Made by a program: the position numbers and the translations under genes. From NCBI RefSeq assembly GCF_016863635.1, contig NZ_BOPG01000056.1:80061-144060 (forward strand): 64,000 nt of DNA, read 5' to 3'. The stretch is from Virgisporangium aurantiacum (GTDB taxonomy: Bacteria > Actinomycetota > Actinomycetes > Mycobacteriales > Micromonosporaceae). Of the stretch, positions 58,235 to 64,000 are shown piece after piece. Positions within the stretch are counted from its first letter, which is position 1; every line of letters starts with the position of its first letter. The notes beneath the pieces were generated by a model, which searched no databases, was not told where the DNA came from, and saw only the letters and a program-made list of their open reading frames with translations.

Positions 58235-59470
58235 TCAGGTGCGGTCACCGAGCAGGTCCAATGTCCGGGTGGACCAGCCGAGCGCCGCCAGGTACGCCTG
58301 GGCCAGCTCGCCCGAGTCGACCGGCGCCTGCCCGAGCGCACCCAGGTCGACCCGCTCGTAGGAGTGCACGGTGGCGAGCACCTCGCCCAGCCGGCCCTCG
58401 CCGCGGATCAGCGCGGCCGCGACGTCCGGGGTCAGCGGCAGGTGGTGGGCCACGTCGGCGGCCGGCTGGCCGATCAGGTCGGCGACGCCCGACAGGAGAC
58501 CCACCGTGAACCCGGACTCCGGCGGCAGCCCGAGGTGTTCCGCCACGGTCTGGCACAGCCGGGCCCGGATCAGCACCGCGGCGATCTCGTCCTCGGTCGC
58601 CTCGCTGACGTCGCTGACCACCATCAGCGCCACCCACTCGCGCACCCGTTGCACACCGAGCAGCATCACCGCGTCCCGGATCGAACCGACCTTCTGCCGC
58701 ACGCCCGACGCGGCGCTGTTGGTGGCGCGGAGCAACCGGAAGCTCAGCGCCGGATCCGTCGTGACCAGCGAGACCACCTTGCGCACGTCGACCTCGGTGC
58801 CGGTGAGCGCGGTCATCAGGTCGAGCCGCCGCACCGCCGACGGCGTGAGCCCGCGACCGCTGATGACGTGCGCGCGCCCCAGCACGTGCCCCTGGAACAG
58901 CTCGAACCCCAGCTCGAACGCCAGGGCCAGCCGCTCCTCCGTCTCGACCCGCTCCGCCACGAGCGTCAGGCCCGGCTGTTCGCGCAGCGTCTCGACGGTC
59001 GCGGTGAGCGTCTCCGTGTCGTTGTCGAGCATGTCGAGCTTAACGTACGTGGCCATCGGCAGCAGCCGGGACGCGGTCCCGGTCGGCCGGAAGTCGTCGA
59101 GCGCGACCGTGTAGCCGCGGTCGGTCAGGGCTCGGACGCCGGCGCACACCTCGTCGTCCGCCGTGACGGTCTCCAGCACCTCGAGCACGGTCCGGCCCGG
59201 GTCGAACGGCACCGGCAGGTCGCCGACGAGGAACTCCCGGGTGAGGTTGACGAAGCACGGCCGGTCGCCGACCAGCTGGTCGAGGCCGAACTCGGTGAAC
59301 GCGGCGACGATGACCTGGCTGGTGGCGAACGCGTTGCGGCTCGTCGCCGTCGCCGCGTCGGGCCCCGACCGGAAGAGCAGTTCGTAGCCGACCACGTCGC
59401 CGTGCCGGTCGTAGACGGGCTGCCTGCCCACGTGGATCGCCCGGGTGGGTGGTGCGGTCGTCACCAACAC
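58235..59470 (-). CDS. EAL-HDOD signalling protein (YuxH type)
   Basis: The ~411-residue soluble protein has an N-terminal degenerate EAL domain (RQPVYDRHGDVVGYELLFR, where ELL replaces EAL; YTVALDDFRPTG; TYVKLDML; LVAERVETEERLALAFELGFELFQGHVLG). A C-terminal HDOD domain follows (~210-390: LTGTEVDVRKVVSLVTTDPALSFRLLRATNSAA). YuxH-type proteins mostly bind rather than cleave c-di-GMP and link it to motility or other outputs. The GTG at 59470 or the GTG at 59464 (with GGGG 5 nt upstream) is the start. Confidence 0.9.
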   Translation of the reverse strand: MLVTTAPPTRAIHVGRQPVYDRHGDVVGYELLFRSGPDAATATSRNAFATSQVIVAAFTEFGLDQLVGDRPCFVNLTREFLVGDLPVPFDPGRTVLEVLETVTADDEVCAGVRALTDRGYTVALDDFRPTGTASRLLPMATYVKLDMLDNDTETLTATVETLREQPGLTLVAERVETEERLALAFELGFELFQGHVLGRAHVISGRGLTPSAVRRLDLMTALTGTEVDVRKVVSLVTTDPALSFRLLRATNSAASGVRQKVGSIRDAVMLLGVQRVREWVALMVVSDVSEATEDEIAAVLIRARLCQTVAEHLGLPPESGFTVGLLSGVADLIGQPAADVAHHLPLTPDVAAALIRGEGRLGEVLATVHSYERVDLGALGQAPVDSGELAQAYLAALGWSTRTLDLLGDRT

Positions 59471-59571
59471 CCCATCGGCAACCGGAGCGGGCCCCTGAGG
59501 CCTTGACGGTGTGAGATCCTGCGTCGCCCGACTCCCTGTTCCGGTGCACCGGCCACGGATAGCGTGACCGG

Positions 59572-60984
59572 ATGCGGGTTCACGAGTTCATCTACGTCGA
59601 CGGCGGGTGGGCCGACGCCGACGCGGGCGAGCGCATCGAGGTCATCAACCCGGCCACCGAACGTGTGATCGCCAGTGTCCCGGCGGCCGGCCCGGCCGAC
59701 GTCGACGCCGCGGTCGAGTCGGCCCAGAACGCCGCCGACGAGTGGGCCGCCACCCCGCCCGACCGCCGGGCCGCCCATCTCGCCGCGTTCCGCGACGCGC
59801 TCGCGGCCCGCCGCGGCGACGCCGTGGGCACGATCGTGAAGGAGCTGGGCGCGCCGGTCACGCTGGCCGAGCGGGTGCACGTCGGGCTGCCGCTGACCGT
59901 GCTGGACTCCTACGTCAAGCTGCTCGCCGAGTACGAGTTCGAGGAGCGCGTCGGCAACTCGCGGGTGTTCGCCGAGCCGGTCGGCGTGGTCGGCGCGATC
60001 ACCCCGTGGAACTACCCGCTGCACCAGGCGGTGGCCAAGGTCGCGGCGGCGCTCGCGGCCGGCTGCCCGGTGGTGCTCAAGCCGGCCGAGGACACGCCGC
60101 TCGTGGCCTACCTGCTGGCCGAGGCCGCCCACGCGGCCGACCTGCCGCCGGGTGTGTTCAACCTGGTGCCGGGCACCGGCCCGGTCGCCGGCGAGGCACT
60201 GGTGCGGCACCCGGGCGTCGACATGGTGTCGTTCACCGGGTCCACCGCCGTCGGCGAGCGGATCGGCGAGCTGTGCGCCGGGCAGATCAAGCGGGTCGCG
60301 CTGGAGCTGGGCGGCAAGTCGGCCAACGTGATCCTGCCGGGCACCGGCCTCGACGGGCCGGTGGCCAAGGGGGTGGCGAACGCCTACCTCAACTCCGGCC
60401 AGACGTGCAGCGCGTGGACGCGCATGCTCGTCCCCTCGAACCGGTACGCGGAGGCCGTGGACCTCGCCGCGACCACCGCCGCGACGTTCACCTGCGGCGA
60501 CCCGCGCGACCCGAAGACCCGGCTCGGCCCGCTGGTCAACGCGAAGCAGCGCGACCGCGTGCGCGGGTACATCGGCACCGGCGTCCGGGAGGGTGCCACG
60601 ATCGTCGCCGGTGGGCCGGATTCGCCCCTGGACCTCGGCTTCTACGTACAGGCGACGGTGCTCGCCGACGTGCGTCCCGACGCCACCGTCGCGCAGGAGG
60701 AGATCTTCGGACCGGTGCTGGTGATCCTCGCGTACGACGACGTCGACGAGGCCGTGGCCATCGCCAACGGAACCCCGTACGGCCTGTCCGGCGCCGTGTT
60801 CGGCCCGGACGAGGAGACGGCGGTGGCGTTCGCCCGGCGCATGAAGGCCGGCCAGATCGACATCAACGGCGGCCGGTTCAACCCGCTGGCCCCGTTCGGC
60901 GGCGTCAAGAAGTCGGGGATCGGCCGCGAGTTCGGAACGCACGGCCTGGGCGAGTTTCTGGAGTACAAGTCCTTGCAGCTGTAG
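59572..60984 (+). CDS. NAD(P)-dependent aldehyde dehydrogenase
   Basis: The 470-residue enzyme oxidises aldehydes to acids. Motifs are complete: AITPWNYPLHQAVAKVAAALAAG (~144), FTGSTAVGERI (~222), glutamate in LELGGKSANVIL (~245), catalytic cysteine in NSGQTCSAWTRML (~279) and QEEIFGPVLVI (~378). The substrate is unassigned. TAGCGT lies exactly 6 nt before the ATG and there is no ribosome-binding site. A perfect 18-bp palindrome and a hairpin follow the stop. Confidence 0.94.
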   Translation: MRVHEFIYVDGGWADADAGERIEVINPATERVIASVPAAGPADVDAAVESAQNAADEWAATPPDRRAAHLAAFRDALAARRGDAVGTIVKELGAPVTLAERVHVGLPLTVLDSYVKLLAEYEFEERVGNSRVFAEPVGVVGAITPWNYPLHQAVAKVAAALAAGCPVVLKPAEDTPLVAYLLAEAAHAADLPPGVFNLVPGTGPVAGEALVRHPGVDMVSFTGSTAVGERIGELCAGQIKRVALELGGKSANVILPGTGLDGPVAKGVANAYLNSGQTCSAWTRMLVPSNRYAEAVDLAATTAATFTCGDPRDPKTRLGPLVNAKQRDRVRGYIGTGVREGATIVAGGPDSPLDLGFYVQATVLADVRPDATVAQEEIFGPVLVILAYDDVDEAVAIANGTPYGLSGAVFGPDEETAVAFARRMKAGQIDINGGRFNPLAPFGGVKKSGIGREFGTHGLGEFLEYKSLQL

Positions 60985-60990
60985 GGGAAA

Positions 60991-61008
60991 GGTAGAGCTA
61001 GCTCTACC
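60991..61008. promoter_or_regulatory. Perfect 18-bp palindrome (candidate operator)
   Basis: GGTAGAGCTAGCTCTACC is perfectly self-complementary and has no loop, which suits a dimeric regulator more than a terminator. It lies 7 nt after the dehydrogenase stop and 90 nt before the 4-TM gene. Confidence 0.5.
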
Positions 61009-61011
61009 CCT

Positions 61012-61037
61012 AAGTCGGGGGCTTACGGGCCCGACTT
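61012..61037 (+). terminator. Hairpin after the aldehyde dehydrogenase gene
   Basis: The arms AAGTCGGG (61012-61019) and CCCGACTT (61030-61037) enclose a 10-nt loop and TTCC follows. Confidence 0.55.
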
Positions 61038-61097
61038 TCCCGCGGGATCGGCGCAGAGTGAAAAGCGTCAACATCCCGCTGGAGATCGGAGCCCGCG

Positions 61098-61658
61098 ATG
61101 CCACCGGAGATCCGCGCCGCCCTGCTGCTGTGGCTCACCGCGCTGGTGGTGCTGGAGGCCGGGCTGGGTCTGGTCGCCGGCCGCGACGGCATCCGGCTGC
61201 TGGTCACCGCGTTGGCGCTGCTGCTGATCACCCGCATGGCCGCCGGCCGCAACTGGGCGCGGCACACGCTCACGGTGGTGTTCGGTCTCGGCGCGACGCC
61301 GTGGCTCGCGGTCGGCGCGGTGTGGTGGCTCGGCGGCGACGTCGCGGCGAGCCCGACGATCAGCCGGCTGATCGGCACCGCACCCGGCGGGTTGACGTCG
61401 TGGATCGTGGCGGCGAGTGTCCTCGCTCACGTGGCGGCGGTGGCCGCGGGACTGGTCTACATGTACCGGCCCGCCGCCAACGCATACTTCCGGGCCGCGC
61501 GGCGCGTTTCCGCAGACTCGCAAAACGCCGCAAATGACTACGCCACACCTTTACGATCGTTTCGGGCCAACAGCGTATTCCCGGTACCCCCCACACCGGG
61601 TCACCGATCTGGTCCGGACCTGGCACACTGCACTATGGCGCCGGGCCCTTCATCATGA
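61098..61658 (+). CDS. Four-helix membrane protein with polar tail, unknown function
   Basis: The 186-residue protein has four hydrophobic helices (LLLWLTALVVLEAGLGLVAG; LLVTALALLLITRMAAG; ARHTLTVVFGLGATPWLAVGAVWWL; VAASVLAHVAAVAAGLVYMY). A ~55-residue polar C-terminus follows, containing AANAYFRAARR. GGAG precedes the ATG by ~9 nt. No catalytic motif is visible. It lies 79 nt upstream of terD and might share regulation with it. Confidence 0.65.
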   Translation: MPPEIRAALLLWLTALVVLEAGLGLVAGRDGIRLLVTALALLLITRMAAGRNWARHTLTVVFGLGATPWLAVGAVWWLGGDVAASPTISRLIGTAPGGLTSWIVAASVLAHVAAVAAGLVYMYRPAANAYFRAARRVSADSQNAANDYATPLRSFRANSVFPVPPTPGHRSGPDLAHCTMAPGPSS

Positions 61659-61737
61659 TCAGCTCGCGTGCCGAGCCATTCGCGGGGTTTGCCCCGGAGT
61701 AGCCCCGCCGCTAGACGCAACGATGGAGGATCTCAAC

Positions 61738-62313
61738 GTGGGAGTCAGCCTCAGCAAGGGTGGCAACGTCAGCCTCACCAAGGCTGCGCCGAACCTGACC
61801 GCGGTCACGGTCGGTCTTGGTTGGGACGTTCGTACCACGACCGGCGCCGACTTCGACCTCGACGCGAGCGCGATCATCTGCAACGCCTCGGGCAAGGTCA
61901 TCTCAGATTCGCACTTTGTTTTCTTCAACAACCTGCGGTCACCCGACGGCTCGGTCGAGCACATGGGCGACAACCTCACCGGCTCCGGTCAGGGTGACGA
62001 CGAGCAGGTCAAGGTCAACCTCGCCGGTCTCCCCCCGGAGGCCGACAAGGTCGTCTTCACGGTCTCCATCTACGACGCGGAGACCCGCAACCAGTCCTTC
62101 GGGCAGGTGTCCAACGCCTTCATCCGCGTGGTGAACTCGGCCGACGACAACGAGCTTGCCCGCTTCGACCTCACCGAAGACGCCTCCACCGAGACCGCGA
62201 TGGTCTTCGGTGAGCTGTACCGCAACGGCAACGAATGGAAGTTCCGCGCTATCGGCCAGGGCTACGCCTCTGGCCTGCGGGGTATCGCTCTCGACTACGG
62301 TGTCAACGTCTGA
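61738..62313 (+). CDS. terD: TerD-family protein
   Basis: The 191-residue soluble protein has the canonical TerD length and sequence: GVSLSKGGNVSLTKAAPNL, VTVGLGWDVRTTTGADFDLDASAI, HFVFFNNLRSPDGSVEHMGDNLTG, DDEQVKVNLAGLP and the C-terminal FRAIGQGYASGLRGIALDYGV. The acidic loops bind Ca2+ in characterised TerD proteins. The family is associated with tellurite, phage and stress resistance by unknown chemistry. GTG at 61738 has GGAGGA 7 nt upstream, which fixes the start despite a longer open frame. A DUF475 gene follows after a hairpin. Confidence 0.94.
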   Translation: MGVSLSKGGNVSLTKAAPNLTAVTVGLGWDVRTTTGADFDLDASAIICNASGKVISDSHFVFFNNLRSPDGSVEHMGDNLTGSGQGDDEQVKVNLAGLPPEADKVVFTVSIYDAETRNQSFGQVSNAFIRVVNSADDNELARFDLTEDASTETAMVFGELYRNGNEWKFRAIGQGYASGLRGIALDYGVNV

Positions 62314-62332
62314 GGTTTTCTGTCGTGGATCC

Positions 62333-62368
62333 GCGCCGTGTGCCGGGCAATGACCCGGCCCACGGCGC
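62333..62368 (+). terminator. Hairpin between terD and the DUF475 gene
   Basis: The 15-nt arms (62333-62347 and 62354-62368) pair with one mismatch around a 6-nt loop, 20 nt after the terD stop. It may terminate or attenuate readthrough into the next gene. Confidence 0.75.
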
Positions 62369-62434
62369 CGCCATTTCGTGTGTAGAGCGGATGGCGTCCC
62401 ACGTCAGGGCACCGAGCCGCTAGGGAAGGCCCTC

Positions 62435-63661
62435 TTGTCCGTTATACGAACGTTCTTCTGGTCTTTCGTGGTGACCGTTGCCGGTCTCGCGGGCGGGTTC
62501 TGGTACGGCACCAGCAACCCGCATGACAACCAGACTGCGCTCACCGCTGGGTTCACCGCCCTCTTCCTTGTCGCGATCCTGTCTGTCCTCGAGATCTCGT
62601 TCTCGTTCGACAACGCGGTCATCAACGCGACGATCCTGCGCCGGATGTCGAAGTTCTGGCAGACGATCTTCCTCACCATCGGTGTCCTGATCGCCGTCTT
62701 CGGTATGCGGTTGATCTTCCCGTTCCTGCTGGTCAGCGCGAGCGCGGGCATCAGCCCGTGGCAGTCGGCCGAGCTGGCCGCCGGCAGCGATGCCGACCAG
62801 GAACACTTCGCCGACCTGCTGGTCGAGGCCCACCCCACCATCGCCGCCTTCGGCGGCATCTTCCTGCTCATGATCTTCCTCGACTTCATCTTCGAGGAGC
62901 GTGACTTCGTCTGGCTGCGCTGGCTGGAGCGCCCGCTGGCGAAGATCGGCAAGCTCGACCAGCTGTCGGTGGTCATCGCGCTCGCCGTGATCGCCGTGGC
63001 CGGCGAGTTCCTCGCCGCCGATGAGGACCGCACCCGCGTACTGCTGGCCGGCGTACTCGGTCTCCTCACCTATCTGCTGGTCAACGGCCTGAGCGACCTC
63101 TTCGCCGTCGACGAGGACGAAGACGAAGACGACGACGAGGAAGAGGACGAGGACGTCGCCACCGCGAAGGAAGTGGCAACCGAGGCGGAGGCCGTCCGCG
63201 GCGGTCAGGTGTCCCCGGGGCGGGCCGCCGGCCAGGTGGTGCTGGCCACCGGCCGGGCAGCGTTCTTCCTGTTCCTCTACCTGGAAGTGCTCGACGCCTC
63301 GTTCAGCTTCGACGGGGTCGTCGGCGCGTTCGCGATCACGCTCGACCCGTTCATCATCGCGATCGGTCTCGGCGTCGGCGCGATGTACGTCCGGTCGCTC
63401 ACGGTGTTCCTGGTCAACCGCGGAACGCTCGACAACTACGTGTACCTGGAACACGGCGCACACTGGGCCATCGGTGCCCTGGCCGTGATCCTGGTGCTCA
63501 CGATGAAGTGGCACATCCCCGAGGTCGTCACCGGCCTCATCGGTGTGGGCTTCATCCTCGCCTCGTTGTACAGCTCGACCCGCCGCAACAAGAAAGTCGC
63601 GGCAGGCCAGCTGAGTGCCGACTCCGACGACGACGACGATCGCGAGTTGGCGAAGGTCTGA
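62435..63661 (+). CDS. TerC-like DUF475 integral membrane protein
   Basis: The 408-residue protein has about 9-10 helices in two halves, each containing a TerC-like acidic signature: ILSVLEISFSFDNAVINA (~residue 55) and LYLEVLDASFSFDGVVGAFA (~285). A very acidic loop of Asp/Glu (~225-240) separates the halves. TerC/DUF475 proteins are linked to tellurite and metal (Mn) stress and may export cations; in actinomycetes they often adjoin terD, as here. TTG at 62435 follows GGGAAGG by ~6 nt; the longer frame from 62378 crosses the leader. Confidence 0.88.
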   Translation: MSVIRTFFWSFVVTVAGLAGGFWYGTSNPHDNQTALTAGFTALFLVAILSVLEISFSFDNAVINATILRRMSKFWQTIFLTIGVLIAVFGMRLIFPFLLVSASAGISPWQSAELAAGSDADQEHFADLLVEAHPTIAAFGGIFLLMIFLDFIFEERDFVWLRWLERPLAKIGKLDQLSVVIALAVIAVAGEFLAADEDRTRVLLAGVLGLLTYLLVNGLSDLFAVDEDEDEDDDEEEDEDVATAKEVATEAEAVRGGQVSPGRAAGQVVLATGRAAFFLFLYLEVLDASFSFDGVVGAFAITLDPFIIAIGLGVGAMYVRSLTVFLVNRGTLDNYVYLEHGAHWAIGALAVILVLTMKWHIPEVVTGLIGVGFILASLYSSTRRNKKVAAGQLSADSDDDDDRELAKV

Positions 63662-63682
63662 ACGACCGACCGACGGTAACGA

Positions 63683-63719
63683 TCTTGGACTCCCGGGCCA
63701 CGTGTCCGGGAGTCCAAGA
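63683..63719 (+). terminator. Terminator hairpin after the DUF475 gene
   Basis: Perfect 14-nt arms (63683-63696 and 63706-63719) enclose a 9-nt loop, about 21 nt after the stop. Confidence 0.8.
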
Positions 63720-63915
63720 CATTTACGGGTGGTCCTGCCCTTTTGTGCCGCATACCACGTTCGCGCCACACGCTCCGGGTCCCAGCTTCGCGCGATATCG
63801 TGCGCCGGTACGGCCCACATAGACACCGGTACCCGCAGGTGGCACGGCAATGTCATCACACTTTTACCGGTGCACCGCTGACACCGGCCGATCCTCTCGG
63901 CCAGGATGTCGGGAC
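63720..63915. other. Gene-free stretch at window end
   Basis: Between the terminator and the tandem repeat I see no credible gene. Open frames here are short and lack starts with ribosome-binding sites. Small GC dyads occur (GCCGATCCTCTCGGC near 63886-63901), without an assigned role. Confidence 0.5.
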
Positions 63916-64000
63916 CCCGCCGGCGCAGGCCGGCGGCCAACCCGCCGGCGCAGGCCGGCGGCCAACCCGCCGGCGCAGGCCGGCGACCAACCCGCCGGCG
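63916..64000. repeat. 25-bp tandem repeat running off the window edge
   Basis: Three head-to-tail 25-bp units (63916-63940, 63941-63965, 63966-63990) and the first 10 bases of a fourth are visible. The units are identical except for one G-to-A change in the third. Each contains GCCGGC-GCAG-GCCGGC, so every unit can fold into a hairpin. The array continues beyond the window. Confidence 0.92.

Noticed and set aside
63916..64000. Possible start of a CRISPR array
   Set aside because: Units are contiguous 25-bp direct repeats with no variable spacers and no cas genes nearby.

Overview
The window is 64 kb of very GC-rich chromosome (coding third positions almost always G or C) from an actinobacterium. 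GTG/TTG starts, many genes without a Shine-Dalgarno sequence, an SCO5389-type protein, MmyB-like and TetR regulators, a streptogrisin-like protease, an F420-type luciferase-fold enzyme and chaplin-like secreted proteins all fit. A filamentous Micromonosporaceae relative (Actinoplanes/Dactylosporangium-like) is my best guess, but the genus is inference. I see no rRNA or tRNA genes, no prophage, no insertion sequence and no CRISPR array. It reads as ordinary chromosome with a few unusual genes and DNA elements.

Layout. 1-4.3 kb: glycerol/dihydroxyacetone catabolism (3' part of glpK, dhaL, dhaK, an IclR regulator, dhaM). 4.4-9.5 kb: a small anchored protein, a DUF3455 secreted protein, an N-formylglutamate amidohydrolase-like enzyme, and a translationally coupled pair of a response regulator-flavin reductase fusion and a cNMP-domain histidine kinase. 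9.7-11.5 kb: two chaplin-like secreted proteins separated by a terminator, a small conserved protein and a surface-anchored protein. 11.6-19.2 kb: an Nramp-related transporter, a methyltransferase, a beta-propeller glycosidase-like protein, an HTH_42 (AlkZ/AlkX-type) protein, an M15 peptidase, a GNAT enzyme and a DUF885 protein. 19.2-27.2 kb: a GGDEF-EAL protein, TetR with a divergent MMPL exporter, an L,D-transpeptidase and an LVIVD-repeat protein. 27.3-36.3 kb: a DUF305 protein, a membrane PAS protein, a Ser/Thr kinase with an extracellular CBM2-like domain, a Rossmann-like unknown, a serine hydrolase and a fused TRAP permease.

36.3-44.2 kb: two inverted-repeat elements, acyl-CoA dehydrogenase, TetR and HxlR regulators, a PaaI-type thioesterase, a P-loop kinase-LLM oxidoreductase fusion, a dicarboxylate symporter, a phosphopantetheinyl transferase and an MmyB-like regulator divergent from a 4-TM protein. 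44.2-48.1 kb: an operon of TerD-AIM24, AIM24 and AIM24 proteins, divergent from an SCO5389-family gene. 48.1-56.9 kb: epoxide hydrolase, a 39-residue membrane peptide, a cold-shock gene with a leader hairpin, MFS, STAS, EcsC, a secreted protease, a degenerate GGDEF-EAL protein and a GNAT enzyme. 56.9-64 kb: a small basic protein, a CAP-domain protein, an EAL-HDOD protein, aldehyde dehydrogenase, a 4-TM protein, TerD and a TerC-like DUF475 protein, then a gene-free end with a terminator and a 25-bp tandem repeat.

Themes. (1) Envelope and surface: chaplin-like pair, L,D-transpeptidase, M15 peptidase, CAP protein, CBM2 kinase. (2) Tellurite-type stress proteins in two places (TerD-AIM24 operon; TerD + DUF475). 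(3) c-di-GMP/PAS signalling with several proteins that look catalytically altered. (4) A recurring start architecture: many genes without a ribosome-binding site carry a TAnnnT-type hexamer, five times exactly TAGCGT, 6-7 nt before the start codon, as expected of leaderless transcripts.
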